IMG/VR virus record: IMGVR_UViG_3300023184_000163
Coordinates: 1-54,344 of that record
DNA from: a virus
Direction: 5' to 3' (one strand)
DNA: 54,344 bases
Part shown: in pieces, positions 15,164 through 25,732 of the stretch
How positions within the stretch are numbered: position 1 is the stretch's first letter
How the letters are laid out: each line of letters opens with the position of its first letter
Notes under the pieces: generated by a model
Seen by the model: the letters and a program-made list of their open reading frames with translations, nothing else
What the model was told of the DNA's origin: nothing
Databases searched by the model: none
Position numbers and translations under genes: made by a program

Positions 15164-17062
15164 ATGAGAACACATTGGGTAATGGATTATGAGACTTTAT
15201 CAAACTGCTTCCTTGGAGTGTTTGAGTCTGTAAATTCTGAAGAACAACAAATCTTTGTTGTACATGAATCAAAAAATGATCTAGTAGAACTTTTAGCATT
15301 CTTAGAAAGAAATGTTTCTTTTGATGAGTGGCATGTATCCTTTAATGGATTAAGTTTTGACAGTCAGATTACTGAATACATAATAAGAAATAAATATGAG
15401 TTATTAAGTGAAACTGCAGAAACTGTTGCAAAATTTATTTATGCAAAAGCACAAGCAATAATAACTAATCAAAATGAAAATAGATTTTCTGAATTTAGTC
15501 CTAAAGATTTACATATAAAACAAATAGATGTTTTTAAATTAAATCATTGGGATAATCCAGCAAAAAGAAGTTCATTGAAATGGATACAGTATACTATGGA
15601 TTGGCTAAACATAAAAGATATGCCAATACACCATGCTAGTAGTATCACAGAAGACCAAATAGAAAGTATAATAAGTTACTGTATAAATGATGTTAAGTCT
15701 ACAAAGGCCATAATGCATTTAAGTAAGGAACAGATTGCTCTTAGAAAAACTTTAACAGAAGAATATAATATTAATTTATTTAGTGCTTCAGAACCAAGGA
15801 TATCTAAAGAGTTGTTTTTGCATTTCTTACATAAGCATACTGGTATACCAAAGTGGGATCTTAAAAATATGAGAACTAGTAGACCAAAGATAGTTGTTAA
15901 AGATATTATACTACCTTATATAGAATTTAAAACAGCAAGTTTTCAAAATCTTCTTAGAAAATTTCAGGACGTAGTTTTATATCCAGGAGAAACTAAAGGA
16001 GGATTTAAATACTCTGTTAATTATAAAAGTGTTAAAACTGATTTTGGTTTAGGTGGTGTGCACGGTGCTAGAACTAGCAAAGTATATAACTCTACTGAAG
16101 ATACTGTAATTATGACATCAGATGTTACTAGTTTCTATCCAAATTTAGCAATTAGAAACAAATGGTCTCCTGCTCATTTACCAAGAGAAGAATTTTGTAA
16201 CCTGTATGAATGGTTCTTTGAGGAAAGAAAAAAGATTCCTAAGAAAGATCCTAAGAATTATGTATATAAGATTATATTAAACTCTACTTATGGGCTCAGT
16301 AATGATGTTAATAGTTTTTTATATGATCCTGAGTTTACTATGAGGATTACTATTAATGGTCAGCTTAGTCTTACTATGTTATATGAGATGATATGTGAAG
16401 GGATTCCCGAAGCTATTCCTATAATGCAAAATACTGATGGTTTAGAGACTATAATACCAAAAGATAAAGTAGATAAGTATAAGGAAATATGTGCTGAGTG
16501 GGAAAAAATAACAATGTTAGAACTAGAACATGATACTTATACTAAAATTGTTTTAGGTGATGTAAATAACTATATTGCAGTTACAGCAGATGGAAAGTCT
16601 AAATGTAAAGGTAGATTTGAGTTTAAGGATTTAGCTCTTCATAAAAATAAAAGTTTCTTAATTATACCAATAGCTCTTCATGAGTTCTTTGTAAATGGTG
16701 TTGAACCTATAGATACAATTAAAGCCAACAAAAACATATTTGATTTTTGTGGTGGTGTAAAAATAAAAGGAGATTGGAATTTTTGGGAACATGTGATTAA
16801 AGATGGAGACTACAGTGTAAATGAAATACAACACACTATTAGATATTATATGTCTAATGGGGGAAGTAAAATTGTTAAGAAAAATAATACAGATAATAGA
16901 GAGATACAAATAGAAGCTGGAAAGTGGATGCAAAGTATCTTTATAAATTATGAAGAAAAAGAATTTTCTGATTATGATATTAACTATGATTACTACATAC
17001 AAAAAGTAAAAAAAGAAATAGAAGGGCTTTTGCCTAATAGAAACCAATTAAGTTTATTTTAA
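15164..17062 (+). CDS. Family B DNA polymerase with 3'-5' exonuclease domain
   Basis: A 632-residue polymerase. The exonuclease domain has motif I DYET (D8, E10), motif II NGLSFD (N61, D66) and motif III YCIND (Y172, D176). The polymerase domain has motif A DVTSFYPN (D320), motif B KIILNSTYG (K369, N373, Y376, G377) and motif C NTDG (D425). Motif C thus has Asn in place of the first Asp of the usual DTD, keeping the second Asp. The protein is shorter than typical cellular family B enzymes (700-900 residues). Some crAss-like phages carry family B polymerases and others family A, so this helps place the phage. It should replicate the genome with the helicase and primase encoded upstream. Confidence 0.9.
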   Translation: MRTHWVMDYETLSNCFLGVFESVNSEEQQIFVVHESKNDLVELLAFLERNVSFDEWHVSFNGLSFDSQITEYIIRNKYELLSETAETVAKFIYAKAQAIITNQNENRFSEFSPKDLHIKQIDVFKLNHWDNPAKRSSLKWIQYTMDWLNIKDMPIHHASSITEDQIESIISYCINDVKSTKAIMHLSKEQIALRKTLTEEYNINLFSASEPRISKELFLHFLHKHTGIPKWDLKNMRTSRPKIVVKDIILPYIEFKTASFQNLLRKFQDVVLYPGETKGGFKYSVNYKSVKTDFGLGGVHGARTSKVYNSTEDTVIMTSDVTSFYPNLAIRNKWSPAHLPREEFCNLYEWFFEERKKIPKKDPKNYVYKIILNSTYGLSNDVNSFLYDPEFTMRITINGQLSLTMLYEMICEGIPEAIPIMQNTDGLETIIPKDKVDKYKEICAEWEKITMLELEHDTYTKIVLGDVNNYIAVTADGKSKCKGRFEFKDLALHKNKSFLIIPIALHEFFVNGVEPIDTIKANKNIFDFCGGVKIKGDWNFWEHVIKDGDYSVNEIQHTIRYYMSNGGSKIVKKNNTDNREIQIEAGKWMQSIFINYEEKEFSDYDINYDYYIQKVKKEIEGLLPNRNQLSLF

Positions 17063-17063
17063 T

Positions 17064-18281
17064 ATGCCAAAGAAAATTAAAGATTGCACATGGGATTACC
17101 TAACAGGAATTCCTTTACCGGTACATGCTGATACATATACAGTTATTAGTCATGAAAATGTAATGGATTACACAAAAACAGCATTAATTAATGCAGGTTT
17201 TACAATTGAAAGAGAAGAATATAGAGCAACTGCTGATGGGCAGATTGCTCAAGGAGTTTATAGATTACACTATGGAACTGACCAAGAGTTATCAATGATG
17301 CTTGCATGGACTAATAGTTATAACAAACAAGTAAGGTTTAAGTGTGGTGTTGGTGCTTATATAAATACTAACGGCACTGTGATGGTATGTGGAGAAATGG
17401 GTAACTGGGCAAGAAAACATACAGGAACAGCTGACACAGAAACAATAGCTACAATTACTGATCAAGTAAGTAATGCTCATATGTATTATAATCAATTAGT
17501 ATCTGATAAAAATGTTATGCAAACTATTAGCATGACTAAAAGAAAACAAGCACAGTTATTAGGGATATTATTTGCTGAATATCAAATACTTACTACTGAA
17601 CAAGCTAGTATAGTAAGACAACAGATGGATAAACCAAGTTATGTGTTTGCAGATAATAATAGTCTATGGGCATTCTATAACTATGTTACTTTAGCTTTAC
17701 AGCAGTCACATCCTAAAACATGGATGGAAGATCAAAGAATATTACATTATTTTATTAATTCTGTAAATAATTTTCCAGTGTGCAGTCAACCTGCACAGAT
17801 CCCTGAAGATGAAGTTATAGTTACTGAAGACACTGAAGTTAATTTTATTTTTAAAGATATAATAGATGCAATTGATCCTAATCAGATTAGTTTGTTAGAC
17901 CAGATTGCTGACATGGAGGCTGACATGATGGATGAAGATATTAGATATGCTGCAAATAATGAAGAAGAAGTTATAGATGAAATAGAAGTAGAAGAACTTA
18001 CTCTACAACAACCTGAAGAATCTATATTGCAATATACCGATAGAGATGGTAATACATTTGAGTCTATAGAATTTCATAATGCAGCTGTAGAATCTTCATT
18101 AGAACCTACACCAGAAGAACATGAGTTGTATGAAGCTGATTTAAATACATTAGAAACAATTGTAGAAGAAATTACTTTACCTAAACCTAAAGTTCAAGCA
18201 GGAGCTGATTTTGATTTAGATTTTAGTATTTCTAATACAGAAAGTAATAAAGAAGAAGACACTATGTCTGACTTTTTTTAA
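17064..18281 (+). CDS. DUF932-like protein with acidic tail ending in DFF
   Basis: A 405-residue protein one base after the polymerase stop. Residues ~85-135 contain YNKQVRFKCGVGAYIN, then GNWARKHTGTADTETIATIT, which resembles the DUF932 phage/plasmid family, where a conserved RHTG follows a Cys-containing strand; this match is by eye. A helical region (~145-245) follows. From about residue 250 the chain is acidic and low in complexity, with several QPEE/EVEE stretches, ending EEDTMSDFF. The tail again recalls SSB-type acidic tails with terminal Phe. DUF932 proteins are of unknown function. The gene closes the replication block, followed by a strong terminator. Confidence 0.6.
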   Translation: MPKKIKDCTWDYLTGIPLPVHADTYTVISHENVMDYTKTALINAGFTIEREEYRATADGQIAQGVYRLHYGTDQELSMMLAWTNSYNKQVRFKCGVGAYINTNGTVMVCGEMGNWARKHTGTADTETIATITDQVSNAHMYYNQLVSDKNVMQTISMTKRKQAQLLGILFAEYQILTTEQASIVRQQMDKPSYVFADNNSLWAFYNYVTLALQQSHPKTWMEDQRILHYFINSVNNFPVCSQPAQIPEDEVIVTEDTEVNFIFKDIIDAIDPNQISLLDQIADMEADMMDEDIRYAANNEEEVIDEIEVEELTLQQPEESILQYTDRDGNTFESIEFHNAAVESSLEPTPEEHELYEADLNTLETIVEEITLPKPKVQAGADFDLDFSISNTESNKEEDTMSDFF

Positions 18282-18318
18282 GAACCTGTTTAACAGGATT
18301 AATGTTTATTATCAAACT

Positions 18319-18352
18319 AGGGAAGAGCAGAAATGCTTTTCCCTTTTTTTTT
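18319..18352 (+). terminator. Strong terminator at the convergent junction
   Basis: AGGGAAGAGCA (18319-18329) pairs with TGCTTTTCCCT (18334-18344) around a GAAA tetraloop, an 11-pair stem with one G-T, followed by a nine-base T run. It ends the rightward block. The reverse strand lacks a comparable T run, and the leftward giant gene ends inside this T run at 18351. Confidence 0.92.
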
Positions 18353-21300
18353 AACGTCCTAATTTACTTGAACTATTTGCTAAGTTTTTAATTCCTGTTT
18401 CAGGATCACCCGTACTACCTGTAAAACCAATAGTTTTAAGAATATTATTTATAAGTTTATAATCTCCTTCTTCTTCCCAAGGATATGGTCCAGCATCTCT
18501 TTGATATTTAGCTGCATCTTCTCCAGTTAATCCATTAAAAATATTAGCTGCAATTTCTCCATATAAAAGCAATGTGTTTGCAAATACAGAACTTGTAGAA
18601 GTGAGCATTTTACCATAATCATCTAATCCAAAATTAAGTCCCATTATTTTAGGTAAAGGTATAAAAGCTGTAGTTTCTGCATTTACTCCTTGCATTAATA
18701 ATAATGTTTGATTTATCATATAACCTTGAGTATCATAACCTTTAGTTCCAAAAGCTTCAGAACGTTCTGCTATTTTTTTCCATTTATCTTCATCATCTTC
18801 ATCATAACCAAATAATAAAGCTGTTAAAAGTGCAAAACTTGTAATAAAAAGTGACTCAGCTGCAAGTTTTTTTAAAGCTATTTTTTCATCAGCACGTAAA
18901 TATTTAGCTTTTTGTCCTCTGCTTTTAATCATTTCCCACATAGCAGAAAATGCAGTTAAATAATATCCTTTTACAGTTTTACCAAGTGCCCAATCATAAC
19001 GAGGCATAAATTTTGGTGTTAGTTTACCTTTTTCCCATATAACTTCAGAACCAAATCTATTTATAAACATTGGAGTAAACCATTTTCTCATAAACATATA
19101 TAATCTATATAAAGTATATTTATTACCTTCTGGTTGACCCATAGAATCATATGCTCCAAATAATGCTCTTGAAGTTCCTTGTACTTGATTTCTAAACATA
19201 TTAAAACCTTCAGCTTTTGCAATTATAATTTCATCACCTTCAGCTAATTCTAAAACTGAACTAATTTTATTTTTTGCTATTAACTCTTCTTCAGTTACAT
19301 TGTATTGTTTAGCAATTAAAGCTAAAGTTTCTCCTTTAACAAAAGTATGATAAACATGTGTATTATTCCATTTAGGATGTATTCCTTTTTTTAATGTAAT
19401 TATTCCTTCAGAATTATTTTCCCAAGCATCTACATAACGTATTAATTGAACAGTGCCATCAGGCATAGTCATATCAACTTTTTGTGCATTTAAAAATGAA
19501 CCAAATAATGATAATGCAACTTCCATTTCACCAAACTTTCTATGCATATATAGCCATTCTCCATCAATTAAGTCTTTATATAAACTTCTTGAAACTGAAC
19601 GACCCATATTATCTTTTGTTCTAAAAGCAGGATCAAACATTTCTATTAATTGAGTAGTAAATGCTGGAGGACCTACTGCATATATTCCTTTTTTAGATGA
19701 CCAATTAATCATTGATTTAAAAGCCCATGATCTACCAAATGCTAAATCTTTTAATCCTATATGTTCATTTCCTGATGCTTCAATTATTAATTGAACCATT
19801 GCACCATATTTGTTTTTTAAATCAGAAGGTATATTAATAGCTAATGAAGCCATAGCAGAAATTTTTTGCATTCCATTTAGCAAAGCTGTTATTTTTGGAT
19901 AGTTTTCACTAGTTTCAGATTGATGTACACCATAAAATTCTCTTTCAAATAAAGATTTAACTTGTCCTAATACATTATTTTCTGAACCTTTTTTAGTTAC
20001 ATTTTCTAAAACACCATAAGCATTATATATATCTCTTCTAAATTCATTTTCTGCTTTAGGTTGAGCTTCAGAACTTGACAAAGTTTCAATTAAAGATTTC
20101 ATTAATGGTAAATTTTCTTCTAATACACTATATGTTTCTAATGATAAAGAATATCTCATTAAACTTTTAAATACATCTGGAGAAACTACATTAGGTTCTA
20201 AGTTATATAATCCTGATACAGGTATATAATTCATTTTTTGTCCAAAAGCATCTGTATTTACTAAATTGTTTTCAGGATTATAATTAAAATTATTTTCAAC
20301 ATTTACTTTAGACTGTCCAAACATTTGTTTAAAAAATTCTGTTGTATTTGCTTTTATTTGATTATATCTTTCAGAAGCATTTCCACTTTGTAAAACATCT
20401 AATTTAGAATCAATAACATATCTAGGAACATCTAAATATAATTTTGTTACATTAGCTTTATTTTCTTGACCTTGTAAATGATATTCAGTAATTGCATTTA
20501 GTAATTCAAAAGTTGCACTATTAGATCTTTTTAAATCAGCATATTTTTTATTCATATATTTATCTGTTTTTGCTCCTTTTGATGTACCATCATACATTTT
20601 TGGTAAAAAATTACCTTTATTATCTATTATTTTCCCAATATAAGTGTTTTTATCTTCTTCTGTTAAATTATATGGTAATGTTCTATATTTATCTTTTACA
20701 TTAAAAACTGAATGTCTTATATTTGGAACACCCATAATTAAAATTTCTTCTCCTGTAGCTTCATTTAATATTTTAGTAGTTTTAATTAATGAAGGATCCG
20801 ATGGAACAGTAATATTATTAACTACTGTTCTTTGATATTTATTTACATAATCTTTTTTTGTAATATCAAAAGTTTTTTTAGTAACATGGTTTAATATAAA
20901 CCATTCTTGAAAAGACTCATCATTAGCTACAATATCATAAAATTCATCTGAATTAATAAATGCATCAACATCATCACTTAATATTTGAGTATTAAGGTAT
21001 TTTGATAAACGAAAGTTTAATTCATCCATATAATAATCAGTAGGTAAAGTAGCAGATGAATCACCTAATTCATTATAAATAGCATTTAACTCAACAGTTT
21101 CTTCAATTGTAAGCCCTTTTCCTGATGATTTTTCTAATAAATATAAATATCTTTTTTCTTCATCTTTTGTTAAGGTTCTTTTTTTGGCTGAAAGAACATA
21201 GTTTATTAATTCTTCACTTTCAGTTTTAGATAAACCTCCTACATTTTTATTGTTAAATCTATAATCATTAATTTTTTGTTGTAAGTCTTTAATTTTTTTT

Positions 21301-24300
21301 ATTTTTTCAACACCTAATGCTTTTGGATCAGGTTGTCCTTGTTCATCTTTATATGTATATATTAAATCACCAATTTCTTTATAATTAGTACTTACATTAA
21401 AGTCAGATTCAGAAACTTTCATTTTTTCTTGTAGTTCTGACAATCTTGTTAATAATTCTGATCTTTTTTCATAATATTTAGGATCATAAACAAGTTTGGT
21501 GTTCATTTTAATCCAATCTTTTAATTTTACATTGTACTCATCACTATTAATTTTTACACCCTGTGTTATTAATTGATTTATAAATTCATTATATCCTTTT
21601 TGTAATGAACCAGGAACAGCAACATATTCATTAAAGTCTTTAGTTGCATTTCTATGTTCTCTTAAAAGTAAAGCTTTACTAAGATCATAAATTTCATTTG
21701 CTTCATCATCTATTTTAGGAGTACCATCTTCATAATACAATGAATAAAGAGATTGATACTTATGCCATGCTGCATCAGTAATAGTATAACTTTCAAATCT
21801 TTCTAATTCATTATGCAATTTATTTGATTCTGCATTAAACTCATCTAAAGCTAATTTTCTATCTAACCAAGCTAACTGACCTATTTTTGAGTCTTCAAAA
21901 ATTTTATCTTTTTCATAGTATTCAGGAACAAATTCTCTGTTCATGTAATCTTCATTAAAAGTTTTTAATTCTAACTCAGCTTTTTTAAGTTTATCAACAT
22001 CACCATCTTTACGTGCTTCATCTACATTAAACTCTAAGTTATCTAGATCATATCTCCAACCATTTCCAAAAGCATTTAAAAAAGTATAAACTTCTCTTTT
22101 TTCCATCTTATTAGTTTCTTTATTAAAAAAAGAAACACTATCTAAGTCAGAAACTAAATTTAACATGTCTCTTGAATTCCATTTACTAAATTCACTAATT
22201 TTTGGTAAAAGATTTTGTAATTTATTTCTAAAAGATAAAGATGCTTTCCACATTCTCTGTTCTGCTTCTTTTTTCTGATTATCAATATAAATTGCTAATG
22301 AACCTACTATAGGACTATTACTAGAACTATAACTTTCCATAAATCTATTTAAAATAGAAACATCTTTGTATTTACCTTCTAATGTTTTAATTATTGTATC
22401 TTTATTAATTATAAAATAATTAAATCTATCAATTATTTCTTTAATATATTTTTGCTCAACACCTTTATTTGATAATTCTTCTAAATCTTTTTCAGTAATA
22501 GTATTATTTTTAACTTTATTAAAAAAATCATTAAATTCTGATTCTGTTAATTTACCATCAATAGCTGATAATAAATCTTTATTTGCTTGAACAGTAACAA
22601 AATCACTCATATATTTTGTATTTTCTACAAAAAAGTTAATTGAGTTAATTTTAGAAATTTCTACTGCAATTTTTTCCCCACGTATAATATTTAAATTTAT
22701 TTGACTTAATAATTGTGAAAATGGATTTGTATTATCTACTACAAAATCTTTAGTAAGAATACCATCAATATCTGATAATGATTGATACCATCTAGCTAAT
22801 GCATTTCTATATAAACTTAATAAGTAAATATCATCTCTAGAACCAAAATTTTTCTTTTTCTTAAGTTTTTCTAAATTTTCTATAATTATATTAGTAACAT
22901 TATTAGTTACTTCTAAAGAGTTAACTAAAGATAAAGCACGGTTATTTAAATCTTTTAATCTTGCAGCTTCAGCATCTAATGCATTATCTAATATAACATC
23001 AATAGAATTATTATTAGACTTTAAAATAGTTTGATATGTTCTTAATGCTTTTTGTACAGCTGGAATTAATTTATTTGTTCCTTTTTCTATAAAACTTTCT
23101 AAAACTATTTTTTTAGTATTTTCATTAGTTCTATGTTTTCGAGCCATTTCTAATATTGATTGATTAGCAGCATACTGAGTATTAATAGACTCAGTAATTG
23201 CTTTTGTAGATGCACTATCAATTAATACTTTAGCTTTTTCTGTTTCATTTCTTAAAAACATTGCAACATCTTCTTCTTTAATGTTACTGGATTCAAAAAC
23301 AAAATCTTTTTCTAAAAGCATATCTGCTAATTTTTCTATAGATGTATTTACATTTAAATCTTTTATAACTTTTTCATTACCAAATACTTTTTTTAATAAT
23401 AATTTTATTTGATATAATAAATTTTTAATAAAACTATCAAAACCTTTAGTTTCAATTTTATTTGCTAATATATTAGCAGCATGTGTTTGTAATGACCAAG
23501 CTAAAGCTTCTTCTTTAAACTTAATTGAATCTTTTTCAAGTTCTGGATACATTTCAGTTACATAATCAACAATTTGTTGACCTTCTGTAGTTGATTCTAA
23601 TAGATTAAATAAATTATTAAATAGTTCAGAATTAGATACAGCAATTCCTTGTAACAGAGGGTGTGAAAATTCATGCAATACTGTATTAATTGATACATTA
23701 TCCCCTACAGTATAAATTGTACCTGCAAAATAAAATCCAGGTTCACCTTGATATGGAACTTTAGTTTTTTTTAATAAATCAATTGCTTGTTCTTGAGTTA
23801 TGTTTGCATAATTTACTTTAAGACCTAATGATAATCTTTGACTTAAAACAGATACTATTTCTTTTGCTCTTGCATTTTGTATAGTAGATAAATCAAATTC
23901 AAAAGAAGGTTGAATTAAATTTTCTGAATATCTTTGAAATACTATATTATCAAGATCTTTATTAGGTTCAATAGTTAATTCATTCCAAGTATTACCATAC
24001 TCATCTGTAATTTTTATTATACGTTCTTTACCAAATTGTTTTTTAAGAATATTAAATAAAGTGTTTTCATAAAAAGTATAAATAGGTCTAAGCTTAGCAA
24101 AACCACCTTCTTCTAAATCTTTTAATTCTTGCTTATACGTATTTAAACGATTTTGTAAATCATTAATAGCTTCTCTAACTCCTTTTTCATAAACATCTTT
24201 TGAATAAAAAGGTTTTACTTCTTCATATGTTTGAGTTTGTAATTTTAATATTTGTTCTTCACTTCCTTTTATAATATCTAAAAGATTTTGTTTTCTTCCT

Positions 24301-25727
24301 TGTAATGTTTGATGCCCTTCTACTTTACTAGCTGTATCACCAGTAGGAAATAATACTTTTTCATATCCTTTCTTAGCACTATCTTGCATGATAGATTTAA
24401 CAAAGAATGTTACCCAGTTATTGTCTTTGTTTAGTAGTTGTAAGAATTGATTTTGTTTATTATTTTCTTTACTAAGATAACTTTCTGCTATATTTTTTTC
24501 ATCTTTTGTTAATTCTTCTCCTTGCTCATATCTAAATATTATATCTTCAATATTAACAGGAGGGACCTCTCTAGTTAATAATTGTTTATCCCTACTTTTT
24601 TGAAACAAATCAGATTGTACTTCTAGTATTCTACGGGATCTAGAATTAATCCCTATAGAATCTTCTGCTTCTTTCTTTGTGTTATAGATTCCTAGTTTTG
24701 TCTTTGTGCGTCTATCGGTCACATGGAATTGATTGTTATACTCAAATATTTCTTGTCCTCCTATATATTTAGTAGGGTAACTACTTCTATCTTCTATAAA
24801 ATTATAGTAAGTATACAAACTATTCTGTACATGTTTTGTAGAAACATATTCATCACTTCTAAACCACCCTATACCCTGGTCTGTAGCAAACTGAGCATGT
24901 CCTTTAATAGAAGGAGTAATTTCTGGTGTAGCTATTTCTTGTTCTGTATAATTAGTACCACCTGGAACTGATAGATTAGAATAGTATTGAGTATTTCTAT
25001 CTCCTAAATTTTCAGTTTTTTTATATTGTTCAGTAGCTAAATTATATTCTTCTTTAGTTATTACATTACCATTTTTTCTATAAGTATCTATTTTAGAATA
25101 ATCATCACCATTTAAAGTAAATCTATCATATCCTACATTAGCACTTTCAATAGATTCAGTAGCAATATTAATATCAACAGTATAACTATAAGCAGCAGCA
25201 ATAGCTACAGCTATTTCATCTTTAGTCATTCCTGGTTTAGCAACTTCTTTAAATAGTTCAAGTTGTTGATTAGATACTCCTTGTTTTTGAAGATCATTTA
25301 ACCAACCTTGAAGTTTAGAAGTTTCAAAATTACTTCTATTTATTTTACCTAATGTTTCAACTATCTTTAATGAATAATTAACACTTGGTGTTTTCATAAA
25401 CATAGGTTGATCTGTATCAGGTCTATTTTCATATTCATTTACAAGAATATCTAACTGAGTAAATAATGCTTCATTAGGGATTGCTCTATATACATTATAT
25501 GTAGAGTCTCTATAATATGGAGTATCTTTTAAATAAATAGATTTTTGTTCCCCAGCAGAAAATAATTTTTCATCACCAGTTTCTAAATTATATTTAGTTT
25601 TAGCATACTCAGTTAAAGTATTATTAAGCTCATTAAATAATGATAAATCAAGAATTTTTCTTATATCATCGGTAGCACCATTTTTAATTAAATAGTCAAG
25701 TGAATTAATTTTTGAATTACAGCTCAT
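18351..25727 (-). CDS. Giant virion-associated polyvalent protein (metallopeptidase-like, LysM-like)
   Basis: A 2458-residue protein, last of three giants. The N-terminal ~600 residues include ILEVQSDLFQ (~365-375) and KVLFPTGDTASK (~455-468), blocks shared with phage polyvalent proteins. A metallopeptidase-like site VLHEFSHPLLQG has H685, E686 and H689, with a following EEALAWSLQTHA helix (~737) that can supply the third ligand. Residues ~900-1750 are long charged helices. A LysM-like module (~2125-2172, with KGETLALIAKQYNV) and a membrane segment (~2292-2310, SFALLTALLFGY) lie near the end. It is probably packaged and injected, acting at the cell wall, membrane or in the cytoplasm. It starts five bases after the RNA polymerase gene ends. 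Roles are inferred. Confidence 0.75.
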   Translation of the reverse strand: MSCNSKINSLDYLIKNGATDDIRKILDLSLFNELNNTLTEYAKTKYNLETGDEKLFSAGEQKSIYLKDTPYYRDSTYNVYRAIPNEALFTQLDILVNEYENRPDTDQPMFMKTPSVNYSLKIVETLGKINRSNFETSKLQGWLNDLQKQGVSNQQLELFKEVAKPGMTKDEIAVAIAAAYSYTVDINIATESIESANVGYDRFTLNGDDYSKIDTYRKNGNVITKEEYNLATEQYKKTENLGDRNTQYYSNLSVPGGTNYTEQEIATPEITPSIKGHAQFATDQGIGWFRSDEYVSTKHVQNSLYTYYNFIEDRSSYPTKYIGGQEIFEYNNQFHVTDRRTKTKLGIYNTKKEAEDSIGINSRSRRILEVQSDLFQKSRDKQLLTREVPPVNIEDIIFRYEQGEELTKDEKNIAESYLSKENNKQNQFLQLLNKDNNWVTFFVKSIMQDSAKKGYEKVLFPTGDTASKVEGHQTLQGRKQNLLDIIKGSEEQILKLQTQTYEEVKPFYSKDVYEKGVREAINDLQNRLNTYKQELKDLEEGGFAKLRPIYTFYENTLFNILKKQFGKERIIKITDEYGNTWNELTIEPNKDLDNIVFQRYSENLIQPSFEFDLSTIQNARAKEIVSVLSQRLSLGLKVNYANITQEQAIDLLKKTKVPYQGEPGFYFAGTIYTVGDNVSINTVLHEFSHPLLQGIAVSNSELFNNLFNLLESTTEGQQIVDYVTEMYPELEKDSIKFKEEALAWSLQTHAANILANKIETKGFDSFIKNLLYQIKLLLKKVFGNEKVIKDLNVNTSIEKLADMLLEKDFVFESSNIKEEDVAMFLRNETEKAKVLIDSASTKAITESINTQYAANQSILEMARKHRTNENTKKIVLESFIEKGTNKLIPAVQKALRTYQTILKSNNNSIDVILDNALDAEAARLKDLNNRALSLVNSLEVTNNVTNIIIENLEKLKKKKNFGSRDDIYLLSLYRNALARWYQSLSDIDGILTKDFVVDNTNPFSQLLSQINLNIIRGEKIAVEISKINSINFFVENTKYMSDFVTVQANKDLLSAIDGKLTESEFNDFFNKVKNNTITEKDLEELSNKGVEQKYIKEIIDRFNYFIINKDTIIKTLEGKYKDVSILNRFMESYSSSNSPIVGSLAIYIDNQKKEAEQRMWKASLSFRNKLQNLLPKISEFSKWNSRDMLNLVSDLDSVSFFNKETNKMEKREVYTFLNAFGNGWRYDLDNLEFNVDEARKDGDVDKLKKAELELKTFNEDYMNREFVPEYYEKDKIFEDSKIGQLAWLDRKLALDEFNAESNKLHNELERFESYTITDAAWHKYQSLYSLYYEDGTPKIDDEANEIYDLSKALLLREHRNATKDFNEYVAVPGSLQKGYNEFINQLITQGVKINSDEYNVKLKDWIKMNTKLVYDPKYYEKRSELLTRLSELQEKMKVSESDFNVSTNYKEIGDLIYTYKDEQGQPDPKALGVEKIKKIKDLQQKINDYRFNNKNVGGLSKTESEELINYVLSAKKRTLTKDEEKRYLYLLEKSSGKGLTIEETVELNAIYNELGDSSATLPTDYYMDELNFRLSKYLNTQILSDDVDAFINSDEFYDIVANDESFQEWFILNHVTKKTFDITKKDYVNKYQRTVVNNITVPSDPSLIKTTKILNEATGEEILIMGVPNIRHSVFNVKDKYRTLPYNLTEEDKNTYIGKIIDNKGNFLPKMYDGTSKGAKTDKYMNKKYADLKRSNSATFELLNAITEYHLQGQENKANVTKLYLDVPRYVIDSKLDVLQSGNASERYNQIKANTTEFFKQMFGQSKVNVENNFNYNPENNLVNTDAFGQKMNYIPVSGLYNLEPNVVSPDVFKSLMRYSLSLETYSVLEENLPLMKSLIETLSSSEAQPKAENEFRRDIYNAYGVLENVTKKGSENNVLGQVKSLFEREFYGVHQSETSENYPKITALLNGMQKISAMASLAINIPSDLKNKYGAMVQLIIEASGNEHIGLKDLAFGRSWAFKSMINWSSKKGIYAVGPPAFTTQLIEMFDPAFRTKDNMGRSVSRSLYKDLIDGEWLYMHRKFGEMEVALSLFGSFLNAQKVDMTMPDGTVQLIRYVDAWENNSEGIITLKKGIHPKWNNTHVYHTFVKGETLALIAKQYNVTEEELIAKNKISSVLELAEGDEIIIAKAEGFNMFRNQVQGTSRALFGAYDSMGQPEGNKYTLYRLYMFMRKWFTPMFINRFGSEVIWEKGKLTPKFMPRYDWALGKTVKGYYLTAFSAMWEMIKSRGQKAKYLRADEKIALKKLAAESLFITSFALLTALLFGYDEDDEDKWKKIAERSEAFGTKGYDTQGYMINQTLLLMQGVNAETTAFIPLPKIMGLNFGLDDYGKMLTSTSSVFANTLLLYGEIAANIFNGLTGEDAAKYQRDAGPYPWEEEGDYKLINNILKTIGFTGSTGDPETGIKNLANSSSKLGR

Positions 25728-25732
25728 TATTT

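Noticed and set aside
16658-17047. 129-codon leftward frame opposite the DNA polymerase
   Set aside because: It is Phe/Ile/Tyr-rich, typical of the reverse of an A-rich coding strand, and overlaps a gene with clear polymerase motifs.
18283-18298. Small CCTGTT/AACAGG inverted repeat after the rightward block
   Set aside because: The loop is too short and no T run follows; the stronger hairpin at 18319 explains termination.
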